Assembly (NCBI RefSeq): GCF_023278565.1
Contig: NC_064673.1
Coordinates: 3,162,001-3,226,000, forward strand
Source of the DNA: Colletotrichum lupini
Taxonomy: Eukaryota > Ascomycota > Sordariomycetes > Glomerellales > Glomerellaceae
Direction of reading: 5' to 3'
DNA: 64,000 nt
This document shows positions 23,092 to 34,993 of the stretch, in pieces. Both the position numbers and the translations under genes were made by a program. A model generated the notes under the pieces. The model was not told the DNA's origin and did no database searches. It was given only the letters and a program-made list of their open reading frames with translations. Numbering within the stretch: the stretch's first letter is position 1; each line of letters begins with the position of its first letter.

Positions 23092-24297
23092 ATGCGTTCC
23101 ACTCTTTCAACAGGCTTGACGGGCCTTGCCGCCTTGGCATCTGTTGTCTCCGCGTTCCCATTCAAGCTGGCAGAAACTGCAAACTGCGCAGCTGTAAGCG
23201 GTACATTCGAAATCGAGAACTATAAGCTTTATCCCGAGAATTTGGATTGGGACCCCATTCACTGCAAGCTCTATATAAGGTATGGTTGCATTGCAACTCT
23301 CCGACGTCCGGTCTCGTCACATTTCGTATTCTAATCTGGTCGCTCAAACTTTAGTGCCAACTTCAACTCTACAGTCCTTGTCTACGACCCGTACAAGGCA
23401 ACCTACGACATCCTCTCTTTCGACGGCATCACCGGCGTAGACCCTTACCACGTATCCGGCATTGACTATGACGCAACAACCCAGTCCATCCTTATTTCCG
23501 CCAACAGCGGAGAACCCTTTGTGACTTCCGGCTCGAACATGACCGGCGGCAACAAGGTCATCCGCTGGGATACCAACACAAACTCCGCCGCATACACGGT
23601 CGACCTGGCAGACTTCACGTCCAAGCTGGCAATCGAAAACTCGACCGGTGGAGGATACCAAGACTTTGCAGAGGACAAGGAGGGTAACACCTACGTCCCC
23701 TCAGTCTTCCACGTACCCGCCATCGCCAAGGTCACCAAGGACGGCGAACTGTCGAGCTGGTACATTGGCGAGCCGAGCTCATCCAGCAAGTACATGTACC
23801 TCGGCATCATCTTCCACGAGGCCTCCAACAAGCTCGTCATCACCGCTCCCTACCTCGGCACCTTTCTCTCCTTCGACGTTGGCTCGTCCAGCCCGGTGCC
23901 CACCAACGTCAGCATGACCTGGCCCACGGACGGCTCCTACACCGCCAGCGACCTCGAGTGCGACGGTCTGCTGAACCCGACCCGCTACAACCGCGATGTC
24001 CTGCTGTGCTCTGAGAACGGGCTGCAGGCCATCACTCTGTGGGCGTCCAAGGATGGCTTCGCTTCGGCAGAGTACATTGGCAAGGTTATGGACAACTCGA
24101 CGACTGATATCGCGACGTGGGGGTCGCCGACTGCTACTGTGCAGATTCAGAACAGCATTTACATCTCGCACGAGTACTTCCACGACCTCAATGAGTTTGA
24201 TGTCGCGGGCAACCGTTCGACATTCCCGTTTGTGGATGCCACCGCCGACTTTGACAAGTTGGTTTTGGCTGCTGGTTACAACGTCACTGACTGCTAG
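23092..24297 (+). CDS. Secreted Tri14-like beta-propeller protein
   Basis: Two exons, 23092-23279 and 23355-24297; the intron is 75 nt (GTATGG to TTTAG). The protein has 376 residues. An N-terminal signal peptide is clear (hydrophobic h-region TGLAALASVVSA, cleavage near SAFP). The mature part has the pattern LYPENLDWDPIHCKLYIS and then YDPY ... FDGITG ... YHVSGIDYD, with several N-glycosylation sequons. This matches my memory of the fungal Tri14-like family, named after a trichothecene-cluster gene of unresolved biochemical role and thought to fold as a six-bladed propeller. No other trichothecene-type genes are in the window, so no role in toxin synthesis is implied. An alternative is a generic SMP-30/TolB-like secreted protein. 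Function unknown. Confidence 0.65.
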
Positions 24298-24527
24298 GAA
24301 ACAGAACAAGAGAAAAGTTCGTAGCTTAGAAGTGACTCAGAAGTTGAAATTTGACGAATAAACAATACGTTGATGAACTTGGATTCTTGTGCCTATTTCC
24401 CCCCTCCAGTGTTCTCAATGAGATGTGCCCTGAACGCCTGGAACTAGATGAAAATTAAGTCGTTAAATCAGTGATCTGTATGGTGGTTCCAACAGCAACG
24501 CATCCAAGTCGCCACATTTAAGATAGT

Positions 24528-26068
24528 CTAGACTTGTCTCTTTCTTGACATGTTCGCAATCAGTATGTTGCACCATTTCTCAGCTTCATCTTCTCGACCA
24601 GCCGAGTGATAGAGGTCAATGAGGTTCCGTATGGCTCTCAGCGATTGGTGCTTGTCTTGTCTCTGAAAATGCTCGGCTGCATGCTCATATGCCTTGCACC
24701 CATACGCGACAGCCTCGTCAACCGAACCAGTCTGATAGCATAGCCGAGCCATGACTTCGTAGTGAGAGAGCTCCAAAAGAAGCCATGGTCTCTCGGGATT
24801 ACCCTTGTTGTCCTGAATCAGAGAGTGTGCGCGTGCCAGTTCTTCCTTTGCCAGCTCATATTCCTGTTCCCATGAATAGATCCCGGCCACTACCGAGAGA
24901 CATTCACAGGAGCTTTGGTAATTTCCTTCTGCAAAGTGTGCTTCGCTGGCTGCAGTGTACTTGGATAGGATCTCGCCAAACTGGCTTATGTCTGTCTCAC
25001 CCGGTTTGTCCAGAATATTTGACGTCGAGCCGAGAGCTAGTGCTACCACTCTGTTCAGGATCCCCTGTTGTCCTTTGAGAAGCTGAACACTACTGCCAGC
25101 CATCATGCCGAGGGTCGTAGCACGAAGTTCAAGTGACAGGCACCTGAATCTGCTCCATACAAGAGCAAGGGGGTGTTGAGGACCCAATACCGTTTCGTGC
25201 ATCTTGTGGATGAAAGCAACAACATGGACGGATATCGTAGGCCCAAGCTGCATGGCGCGGTAGGACAGGATGTAAAAGAGAAGCGGGTCTTGCTCTTTTA
25301 TCGCGTGACCGAGCGAATCGAGGCCATTGTTCAAGGCGCGAAAAGCAGCCTCTAGCTTGTTCGTCCCCAATAAGGTAATTGCATTATCCAGATCGGTACG
25401 CATTTCAATGACCCGTAATTGGCCGAACTCATCGTCGAATCCATGTATCATATCCTCCTCTATTGCCCACCCGCCTTCCAAACCCCCTTCAAAATAGCCC
25501 TTGAAGATCCGTAGCATTTCTTCAGGTAGCCGTACTTCAGGAGGCCCACCTATGAAAGCGGGAAGTTCAAGAGATGGCGAGGGTGTCCGGCAAATTATGT
25601 CGAGGCCTGCATTAGCGGGAGTCTTAGCGGAGGCACGAAGCTTGTGGCGCAAATCGGGACGTCTCTCCAAATAACGTGCAACTCTTTCCCAATGGACTCG
25701 CTGGTTTCGAATGTAGAACTCTGTTTTCTTTCCCATAGCTTCGCGCTCTCCTTTGAGCTGGGCTATATGCAAGGCCTCAGACTCCTTGAGCTTCTTCTCG
25801 AGCCCCCAGCTACGAAGTCGAGTCTTGTACATTCTTTCACTTCAGATATCGTTAGCTCCTCGCTTGATACGTATGCAGTGCTCTCAGGCGAAGCTCACGT
25901 GGCATGAAAGTTGTAATCACGCTCCATCATCAGCTTAACTTGCTTCAACGGCCTTCTATCATCCTGGTAGAGTTTGGTAATGATCGAACGGTGGCAGTCC
26001 CAGACTTCCTCTGTGGCGTAAGTCTTCCCTGTGACTAAGTGCGTCTCAACATCGCCCCGGGTACCCAT
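24528..26068 (-). CDS. Clr5-domain protein with TPR-like C-terminus
   Basis: Two exons, 25899-26068 and 24528-25839; intron of 59 nt (donor GTGAGC, branch GCTAAC, acceptor TGAAG). 493 residues. The split domain at residues about 19-75 is a Clr5 domain: EEVWDCHRSIITKLYQDDRR, then LKQVKLMMERDYNFHATERM, then the invariant-looking YKTRLRSWGLEKK. It is named after fission yeast Clr5, a factor in heterochromatin silencing, and is greatly expanded in Pezizomycotina, mostly with unknown function; DNA binding is a common guess. The C-terminal half is helical, with TPR-like pairs such as YELAKEELARAHSLI and ALRAIRNLIDLYHSAGREDEAEKW. The upstream exon was found by matching the domain. Confidence in family is high, role unknown. 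Confidence 0.82.
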
Positions 26069-27659
26069 AGCGTGGTAAACAAGCCAAGTTTAGTGCATTC
26101 AATAGTACTTATGACTTAAGTGTAGCCAGTTTCTTGACAGGACCCAGTGGCTTTTGCTCGGTGCTCGGGAAGGGTATAAAACAGGAGCAGTGGTAGAATC
26201 GCTCCCTTGGCAAAAGGAGGTCGTCTTGGCGTTATGGAAGCTACTAAGAGCTATTTAGGCGCGTCTTCGATGGCCAAGAACAAAAGGACTTCGCATATCT
26301 GATCAAAGGTGCGGTCGAAGTATAGCAGTCATCAATCATTGGGGGCACTTGACCGTTGGCCGTGTATCTGGTCACATTTGGCACGATTCTGCATGGTGGG
26401 ATTTCATCCTGGTCACTTCAAAGGTGTATCGCTCCATACCAGGCCGGACTCGGCCCGAGATGCGAACCTCCCTCGGGCCTTCCTCCACAACTTAGATGGC
26501 CAGTTCTCAGACGAATGCACAGTCTGAACAGAAACATTAAAACTTGTCCAATGTCACTCTTGCTACCGATAGAAGCTTTTTCGTAACTGCGTATGGACTT
26601 TGCTCTTCTCCCAACTGTCATTATTTTGTTTCCTTTGATCCATGATATCGTTTTCCTAGGAAGGGCAGACCTCTTGACTAAATGGACGCGCACCCCTGTA
26701 ACCAACATCCTCGATTTCAGGTGATGGTTCTATCACATTTCATTGGTTTAGGACAAAAAGACTTCGCATCGATAAGTGGAACTCGGATATCAACCCCGGT
26801 TATGCATGTTCATCCCAAATCCAGATCGGTCATTTATCTGCTAGCCTGATTTCATCACTTAAATTACAGAAAAGAATTCTTGGACTGCAATTAGCTTCCA
26901 CCAACTACAATATCTTCTAACCCTAGGAAAGGTCCTTATTCAGACTAAACACCGGCGGCTCTTGTCAGGGCTGACGTGAGAAACATTATCCGCCTTGCCG
27001 CATGCGTGATACCCTCGTTTACTGGGGGCGAAGTACCACAGCCTTCTTCTGTGTTACAGGTAATGATGCGTGTACCGCCTTATTTCCATAAATGCGCCAG
27101 CCTGCTGATCAACCATGGCGTTCTGATACGTTATGATTCAGAAAAGGATGAAATGGATGCAGGATTGAGGGTACAAAGGTTCAGCTGGGACGATCTTTAC
27201 TCCTGGAAGAAGCAGTTCAGGTGCAGAACGCCTGAAAATGGCGAGCCTGATTGTGACGAGGCAAGGTTGCGGAGTATCTTTTCAGCCCCCGTCGTTTCAT
27301 ATGAAGTTAAGATGGATATGATTGACATTATGTAGCCTGCTGATCAGGTAATCCCCACGAATATTAACTTTATGCAGTCAAACGGTACAGGCAGCACTGG
27401 AGTTGAAGTGCTCTGTTGTGGAACGGAAGCTGGCAATACTATTTGGGCCGAGCCTTGTCACCCATGCAGAGTATTACAAATAGTTGGGATCGATCTCGGC
27501 GCCGGGAATGATGGAATAGGCTTGCACATAATCCAGAGGTGCGCCCTCGTCTTGTTTTTCTGGACTTTCACTCTTTCTTGTTCTCAAATTGCTGTTATGT
27601 CACAAGCTATAACGCTCCCAAAACGAAAGTAGCCCAGCAAATATCACGCCGTCGTGCCA
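26069..27659. other. Intergenic region with an orphan open frame
   Basis: About 1.6 kb between the divergent Clr5 (-) and lectin-like (+) genes. It contains a TATAAAA box near 26175 and the unrecognised frame at 26976-27335 listed separately. Nothing else is supported. Confidence 0.4.
26976..27335 (+). CDS. Unrecognised open frame, possibly a gene fragment
   Basis: A 119-codon open stretch that opens with GTG, not ATG, so it can only be an internal exon or a remnant. The first in-frame ATG follows about 30 codons in. The middle reads like a soluble, coding-like segment (FSWDDLYSWKKQF). No family is recognised and I found no convincing exon to join to it. It may be a decayed gene in this accessory stretch or chance. 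Confidence 0.2.
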   Translation: MRNIIRLAACVIPSFTGGEVPQPSSVLQVMMRVPPYFHKCASLLINHGVLIRYDSEKDEMDAGLRVQRFSWDDLYSWKKQFRCRTPENGEPDCDEARLRSIFSAPVVSYEVKMDMIDIM

Positions 27660-29131
27660 ATGGTCTCTGCGCAGACTTATAGCACCCTTGAGGTAGACCC
27701 TCGTCGACCAGAGGCCGGACTCGAGGTACATCATGATCAAGGAGTAAATGCCTGGGATACCGAGAGTCGGTACCTTCAACGAACGTCAGACATATACAAG
27801 AAGCAAGATCAGCAAGGCCACGACCAGCCCTTTCCCCAGCAACACGACGACTCAACGACCAAGCCTGAGCGGAAAGATACCATCTGTGGCCTTTCGCGGC
27901 GAGTATTCATCATAGTGCTGGTTGCCAGCCTTGTAATACTTATTGGCGCCATCGCTGGTGGTGTTGCTGGAGGTGTGCTTAGTCGTCGGAGTACTGCTAA
28001 GAGTACTTCGCATTGCATCCTAAGTACCTCGAGACTTGCAGCAGCTAACCGAACAAGCGGGGGAATCGATCAAAGAACGGTTTTCTTCCAAGATGCTACC
28101 GGGGCACTGATCGCACGGATCCTACGGGAACCTTCAACGGAGTGGGCGACCACTAATCTTACTCTCAAGTTCCAATCCACAACCAACGCTATCAGTATTC
28201 CTCGCGGTGCTCCGATGGCAGCGGTAGCCTGCGCAGGGTACGGTTGTGGCGAAACTAGGCTATTTTACGTCGCAACCGATGGATTCATACACGACGTCAA
28301 GGAAGGCGAGAGTACTCAATGGAATTCTGACGGTTCGGTCGTTGATGCCAGGATTGGCCCTTTGCCCGGTTCACAACTTGCGGCAACGTTCACCCAACGA
28401 CTACCAGACGAGACTGAGCGGAAGGATAGCAACGCCGAACGACAAAACCGGCTCATCGCATACCAAGGGCTGAATGGGAAGGTTTATGTCGCCAACGACA
28501 CCAACACATACGCCAACCCTCAGCCATTAGAATTCATGCCCAACTGGACAACGAATACCAGTCTTGCCATCATTGCACAATTTGGTGGCGCGGTGCTTGA
28601 TGAAGCCAGTCTGGTAGCAAAGGGGCCGGGGACGGTAGATTCAGAGGTCAGTATGATAGAGGTCAGACTCGACTTAGAGACCAAGTCATGGGTGAAAGGT
28701 AAAGTACCCTCTGCTTGATCCATTGACCTTTACTCATCAAACTATGGCTAATCTCTGACTCTGTGTCCAAAGAACCTGTCGTAATAGACAACATCCTTCA
28801 ATCCCAAGATTCATCATCGTCGACGGCAGCCCCTCAATTCGCTGTCACGATGCGAAGCAACTGGTTAGACACCATCTATTTGTCTCTCAACTCTGACGGA
28901 ACGATGGCTGGCCGTATCATCGGTCAGCATAATGAGACGATGAGCCAGATCACACTCGAAAAGTCTGGGGGGAATCTCGCAAAATTTTCGGCCATTGCAA
29001 CAACGATGGACGGGCACCTCTACGGTATTGTTGACGATACGATACGGGAGTACTCTTTCGATACATCCGATGCATCTATTTTACATCTCGACGGAATTGT
29101 CTATGACTGCTCGACAAACAAATCTTCCTAG
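27660..29131 (+). CDS. Type II membrane protein with fucose-lectin-like ectodomain
   Basis: Two exons, 27660-28698 and 28773-29131, joined across a 74-nt intron (GTAAAG to CAAAG); 465 residues. The first ATG at 27660 is preferred over an earlier in-frame GTG. Residues 1-80 are polar and cytosolic. One membrane helix at about 82-107 is rich in GxxxG-like spacing (GAIAGGVAGGVL). The ectodomain from about 115 carries several N-glycosylation sequons and propeller-blade patterns (LAAANR ... RTVFFQDATGALIARI, TRLFYVATDGFIHD, NRLIAYQGLNGKVYV) like the fungal fucose-specific lectin domain first known from Aleuria. Such cytosol-TM-lectin proteins are common and uncharacterised in Sordariomycetes. Likely a cell-surface glycan binder; ligand unproven. 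Confidence 0.7.
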
Positions 29132-29486
29132 TCGAGCATCTCTGACCAGGTACATGTTGTCAAATATATCAACTTCGGGTCGGGGGTGGGGGGTGGGAAG
29201 GCAGCACTATGAGGATGGAAGTAGATATGATTTTACTAGAAGTAAACAGTGACATTGGAGCAGATAAGGCGAGCTTAGCTGTAGTTAGGGAGCTTGTAGA
29301 AACTAGAAGGCAGCTCAGGAGGTTATACAGTACTTGTTCACTAGGCTCAGGTCTGGTGACTGTAATGCCTGACGTGTTTATAATAAGTGTCGTCAAGTCT
29401 TGGCTGGGAGACTTGAAGTATTCCAAATTCCATGCTGCTGCAGTTCAATCCATTGGTCGCACAGTAACTACTATTGCCAATTTATA
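29132..29486. other. Convergent intergenic region
   Basis: The 3' ends of the lectin-like (+) and proline dehydrogenase (-) genes. A short G-rich run (GGGTCGGGGGTGGGGGGTGG) starts near 29178. No gene is seen. Confidence 0.45.
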
Positions 29487-31000
29487 TCAAGCTGCAAAAA
29501 CCGACTTCATCCGCCTCCAACATTCGCTCTTCACCGCGGTGTGCTCATCAGTTGTCCTCAACACCGCATCACGGTTCTCCACAGCCCTGCGCAGTAAGTA
29601 CGCCAAGCATTCACTCATGGTGCCCCAAGTAGAGCACTTGTATACAGCAGGGCTCTCCATTCCTGCACTCTTGGTCTGTAGCAACGAGAAGCTGACTTGG
29701 TTCGACATACCGTGAAGCTGGCCAAAGGATATCGGGACGGTGGGCATACCATTCTTGACACGGTCTTGGTGCAGCTTTAGGGAGGCGAAGAGGCTCTCCT
29801 TGTTATGACTGGCCAAGAACAGATCAACTGGCGGGAAGACCTTTGATGTGCCAAACTCGCCAATGCTGCGCTTTACAGCCCCTTGGGAGATGTAGTTGTA
29901 CGCATGATCAGTATCCTCCTTGGTGTCGTGGATCATTGACCTGTTATCGGAGAGGATGTAAGCTCCCCTGACCAGTTTGAGTCCGAGGGTGAACCCGTCC
30001 TTGGCAGCTTCGGCGAGATGGTTCGTGACGTTATCGGGTGTGTGCTTGAGGTAGGCCTGGTAAGTGTTGTAGATGGATGCAACGCCATCCGTGTTGAAGC
30101 GACGCATGAGTTCGAGTGTCACCCTATCGATGGTCTTCTGGAAGTGTGTTGACTCGGCATCGACGATGATCTTGATACCCTTCTCCTTGCATATCGTCGC
30201 TATCTCAGTCAAAGCATCTTGCATCTGCTGTGGCGGTAGTTCATTGTTGGCGAACGAGGTGGTCACGGCACGGCCGGCACCAGTCAGCCTAAGACATGAT
30301 TAGTATTTCTGACACAAGATTGCATGAGAATTGTCTTGTCTTACTTGATGGCGAGATAATCACCCTGCTCAATCTGCGCAGCAGTCTCAAGGGTACCCTT
30401 CTTCCACGACTCAATATCCTCATCAAACCCAGCCGCCGACGCACCAACAAGCTTCCCATGCTCGACAGAAGACTGCGTCAAGTGATCAAACACAGTCTCT
30501 TTAGCATACGTGAGAATCACCCCCCTGAACCCCAAATCCTTGAGACTCTGCACAGTCGCCTTAGTCTCCTGCGGCGTCTCGCCGGTACAAAACTGGTCAT
30601 AAAACGTCTTTCGCAAAATCTTGTGCAAGACGGGGTTGCGATCGACGTCGAACAAGATCGTCCGCCCCGGCTTGGCGAGGAAGGATAAGGTTTTGAGTGC
30701 GGGGATGAGGAGGAAGCGGTTGGAAGAGATTGTGGTAACGAGGAGGGACCGCAGGAGCGTGCCTGTCGGCATGCCGGACAATGGGAACCCATCGACGGCC
30801 TTCCTCTTTGTCTTTGTTGGTGATAGAGCCGGCTTCAACGTCAAGGGAGTTGTGTCATTTATTGCGGCGTGTGGTGAGTTGGCGGCGCCGAGTGACTGTC
30901 TTGGCTCTGTCGGTTTCCCGTAGGCGCGCTTATCCGATCTGACGGCTATCGTGGTACCCCACGGTCGCCTGGCGGCGAAGAGTCCCAAAGAGGACTTCAT
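29487..31000 (-). CDS. prnD: Proline dehydrogenase, mitochondrial (PrnD/Put1)
   Basis: Two exons, 30345-31000 and 29487-30288; 56-nt intron (donor GTAAGA, branch TACTAAT, acceptor CTTAG). 485 residues. An in-frame GTG lies 18 nt upstream; ATG at 31000 is chosen and gives a basic mitochondrial leader (MKSSLGLFAARRPWG). The enzyme is FAD-dependent and oxidises L-proline to pyrroline-5-carboxylate, passing electrons to the respiratory chain. Family landmarks are KIIVDAESTHFQ, the barrel strand with GLKLVRGAYI, VFPPVDLFLASHN, and near the C-terminus the substrate-binding helix YLLRRAVENRDA (the paired Arg that hold the proline carboxylate in bacterial PutA). It is divergently transcribed from the amino-acid permease at 32273, as prnD is from prnB in Aspergillus nidulans. 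Confidence 0.9.
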
Positions 31001-32272
31001 CTTTTGGCGTAGGTGCACGGCCGTGTCTCTGATTGTGGTGTGATGGAGGAGTTGATGGTTGCAGGGCTATGAAGAGAGTACTTTGAAATGTGAAGAGTTG
31101 TACTCATGGACTTGGTATCTAAGTAGGAGGAAGCGGCATAAGGATTGCTCTAAATGCTCAATTTCTATCGCACCGGATCGTGCCGTTTCGGAGCTATGCC
31201 CATCCAAACACCACCGCAATTAGCCTAGCATAGTCCGATCCCCGGAACCAGATGCATGGTGATCCAGTGTATGTACAAGCGGCCACGCTTCAGTCTTGGA
31301 CGCCCATGGCGAAGAGAGTGATTCGCTGCCAGTTGACAAACTCTATGCCAGTCCGCAAGTTCGGGCGTCCTCGACGCTCGACGGCCACAACGGCACCAAA
31401 GCCAACTGGCTATCGGATACGTGTGTCGTTGGCTGCCGTGGGCCGCAGCGAGCGGGCGTAGATAAGCTACGGCTCGTCCGTGAGGGGAAGCGCACGTGGC
31501 GTAGGTTGCTATTACCCCATCCGGGCAGCACTCAGTACGAGGGACCGGAGACGACTCCGTATCGGACCCACTTACCGGGCACCCCTCCGATACGACCCCA
31601 CCATCTTTTCAACATCACCCCGAGGGCTCTTATCAGGTCCCCCCGCCTTCCCCTTTTATCATCGGGGCATCGTACTTGATCTGCCGGTATGGCATCTTAT
31701 CTTCGCCCCGGGCTAAAGACGGACCGAAATAGTTGCGACCTGCAAGTTGTTTTGACGAAGATACTACCCACCATCTTCTGTATTGGAGCAATAATGCTGA
31801 AGCAACTTCATTATGGAACTGGCATTTCGTATCAAGAGATTTGCCGGCAACCTCTGGTCTCGAAATGGAGTGGAATAGACGAGCGATACGATTGCCAAGA
31901 AGTTTGGGAAGGAGTAGTTCCATGCTCATTGCTCCCATTGATCGAGTTTCAACGCCCGGCGTAAACCCGCGCCCCCAGTGACGTCGATCCCAACTCACCA
32001 ACAGTCGCTAAGTATCTGCGTAGCAACGCTCTGATACCAACATCCTGAACATTTCCTAGGATTCTGATAAGGATGGCCTTGCCGGTGCACCATTCGAGAA
32101 TGGGGGGTTGACGCAGTTCAGGGGCACAAAATCGCGTGCAAGGATAAAGATGGATTCACTCGGGCGAAAATTGCTTTAAACGGGCGAAAGCCGCGTAGGT
32201 TCTGGAGGGCTTTTTCGAGAATATGTAGATCAATTGACTTTCAACAGAAACACTTCGTAAACATTTCCCAGA
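31001..32272. promoter_or_regulatory. Divergent promoter between proline dehydrogenase and permease
   Basis: 1.27 kb without a gene. GATA-factor (AreA-type, HGATAR) sequences are at 31460-31466 (AGATAAG), 31696-31701 (reverse GATAAG) and 32065-32071 (TGATAAG). CCGG cores occur at 31521, 31545 and 31575, and CCGGAG at 31545 fits the CreA consensus SYGGRG. A perfect inverted repeat GTATCGGA / TCCGATAC occupies 31559-31566 and 31586-31593. Such sites suit a proline-utilisation promoter under nitrogen and carbon control. These are short motifs, so binding is inference. Confidence 0.55.
31559..31593. repeat. 8-bp perfect inverted repeat with CGG/CCG arms
   Basis: The arms are GTATCGGA (31559-31566) and TCCGATAC (31586-31593), separated by 19 bp that include a CCGG. 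CGG/CCG inverted triplets are typical targets of Zn2Cys6 activators such as PrnA; the long spacer is atypical. Confidence 0.6.
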
Positions 32273-34409
32273 ATGACTGTAGAAGAGAAGAAGCTCGATG
32301 CCAGCGAAGCGGCCGTCCAGCCCACGTCTAGCAATGGCGAGGGCGAGAGCGAGCCACAGCATCGGCAGTTGTCCAGAGCGCTTAAGGGTCGGCATATGCA
32401 GATGATTGCGATCGGTATGTCACTCACCACGGAAGCCATTCAGAGTCTAATCAGATCCCCCTTCCTCGCAGGAGGTTCTATCGGTGCAGGTCTCTTCGTC
32501 GGGACAGGAGGAGCATTGAGAACGGGAGGGCCGGCTGCTCTTGTAAGCATCGCGAGACCAATATTGTCAACCGACTCGAAGAGAAACTCAGTAGTCTGCA
32601 GCTCATAGGTTTCATCATCATTGGTTGTATGATGATGTGTACCGTCCAAGCTCTCGGAGAACTTGCAATCATCTACCCAGTCAATGGTGCTTTCTACGAA
32701 TATGCTGTTCGCTTCATTGATCCGGCCTGGTGAGCTTCTCTTCGAATACATAACCAGATAGAGATTTCTAAGCCAGTTTCTGACACCTTGCCAGGGGCTT
32801 TGCAATGGGATGGGAGTACTCCATCGGATGGATGGTCACCCTTCCCTTCGAAATCACCGCCGCTGGCATCACAATCGAGTTCTGGAAGAGCAGAGAAGAA
32901 GTCAACCCCGGCGTATGGTGCGCCGTCTTCATGTCACTCTTGATCATCATCCAAGTCTTTGGAGTGCGAGGATACGGCGAAGGCAAGGCTCACTTGACTT
33001 CATAAAATCTCCCAAATGATCTCTCCCTAACTCTAACTTTCAGTCGAATTCATCCTCGCTATCGTCAAGATCATAGCATGCATCGGCTTCATCGTCCTCG
33101 GCATTATCATCAACGCCGGCGGCGTACCCACAGACCCTAGAGGCTACATCGGCGCGCAATACTGGCACAACCCAGGCGCCTTCAGGAACGGCTTCCAAGG
33201 ATTCTGCTCCGTCTTCGTAACCGCCGGTGAGTTCCCCTCTTTCTATCACACCACCGACCCCCAGATCCATGTCAAATTCTATGATAGTTCGGGCACTCTG
33301 AACTAAGCAAACGAATCTCAGCCTTCTTCTTTGGCGGGACCGAAATGGTGGGCCTCGCAGCCGCTGAAGCCAAGAACCCGCGCAAGACCCTCCCGAAAGC
33401 TACCCGCCAAGTCTTCTGGCGCATCGCCCTCTTCTACATCCTCAACATCTTCATCATGGGCCTCATAGTCCCCTCTGACAGCGACGTACTCCTCGGCGCC
33501 AGCGGGGCAAACACAAAGGCGTCCCCCTTTGTCTTGGCCGTCCAGCTTGCCGGGATCCAGATCCTCCCTCACATTATCAACGGCGGTACGTCTAGCCTAT
33601 GCCGCGTCTCTTCCTCATCTTCCTTTTCAACTACCTTTCCTCGTGCATGATCTTAACCCTCCGAGCTGCTGTCTGACACCTGCCAATCGAAGTAATCACC
33701 TGCGCCGTCATCTCCGTCGCAAACAGCTGCACCTACGGCTCAACCCGCGTCCTCCAAGCCCTCGCCCAATCCGGCCGCGCCCCCTCCATCTTTGCCAAGA
33801 TCGACAAGTCCGGCCGGCCCATCTACTGCGTCGCGCTGCAAGTCGCCTTCGGCTTCATCTCCTTCATCACCGTCGCCGCCGACAGCAAGACCGTCTTCAA
33901 CTGGCTTCTCGCCGTCACGGGCCTCTCGGGCCAGTTCGCGTACGCGAGCATCATGATTGCGCACATTCGCTTCCGCAAGGCGTGGAGGGTGCAGGGGAGG
34001 AGTACCGAAGATATACCATGGAGGTCTGCGCTGGGTGTGGTGGGGAGTTATGTTGGTGTGTTTCTGGTTTGTTGTTCGCTTGCTGCGACGTTTTATTCTT
34101 CGCTTTTTGTAAGTCTGCAGATCCCGTTCCCTGTTTCAAGCGTTGTTGACCATGTTACTAATACTCGAACAGCCCGTCGGAGGGAAGCCGAGCGCCAAAT
34201 CTTTCTTCCAGGGATACTTGGCTGCTCCCATCACCATCTCTCTCTTCTTGTTTTGGAAGGTCTACACCAAAGATTGGGGGTTCGGCGTCGACTTGCACAG
34301 CGTTGATCTCGACATGGGAAGGCGGCCCGAGGAGGAGCTTGATGATATCTACGAAGGGACCGAGAAGAAGAAGAATGTTTGGAAGCGGGGCTTGTCGGTC
34401 ATCTTTTAG
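32273..34409 (+). CDS. YAT-family amino-acid permease, PrnB-like candidate
   Basis: Eight exons: 32273-32414, 32472-32542, 32602-32729, 32795-32982, 33044-33226, 33322-33585, 33693-34108 and 34173-34409; 542 residues, all phases consistent. Intron 4 (32983-33043) has a GC donor (AAG/GCAAGG). The protein has the conserved YAT/APC start [20 protein letters not shown], then [15 protein letters not shown], the E-rich helix [20 protein letters not shown], and about 12 membrane helices with hydrophilic ends. It is a proton-coupled amino-acid importer of the plasma membrane. Its head-to-head position with proline dehydrogenase suggests proline as substrate (PrnB role), but general or dicarboxylic amino-acid permeases share these motifs, so the substrate is inference. 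Confidence 0.88.
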
Positions 34410-34993
34410 ACCAAGTCAATGGCTTCCCTTGATGACGCGCCCGAGATTTCATGTCCAATGTATGATCAGGACGCCTACTGATGTTCGAACTTTTGAAAGG
34501 TAGCACAAGAGTGAATGCATGCTTTTGTGCTCTCTATGGGCACAGGCCTCAGATCTTATTCTGTAAAGCTCTCTACCTAAGGGACCCCATGTGATTTTCT
34601 GATAAGGCAATGCCGGCGACCTCCTTGACCAACAACTTTAGACATCATTTGGCTTTGCTTCTCAAGTCTTTATGCTCACAGCATTATCCTGACTCCAAAG
34701 TCTGAGAGGCTATGATGCTCAGGCTGTCGCTGCGCCGAACGAAAGCCCCATATAGACCATTGTCTTTCTGGATCATCATCAGCCTTGAAGCATATCCGCT
34801 CTTGATATCTGAAGCAAGTCCTGTGACAAATGCGACTGAATGGCATTCAACTAGTTGGTCGATGGGCCATGTCAATCCTTGGTCAATATCCCTGGCCTAA
34901 TTGCAAAGGCAGCTCTGCTAGAGACCCTTACACTTCCCCCAAAGATGGCTTCAGCATCCGCCTTCAAAAGTACAATCATGATGAAGGGTTACT
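34410..34993. other. Convergent intergenic region, permease / ALG9
   Basis: 584 bp holding the two 3' UTRs. No gene or repeat is recognised. Confidence 0.45.

Noticed and set aside
19386..24297. Trichothecene-type biosynthetic cluster (MFS pump plus Tri14-like gene)
   Set aside because: No terpene synthase, P450 or acetyltransferase gene is present; two loosely related genes do not make a cluster.
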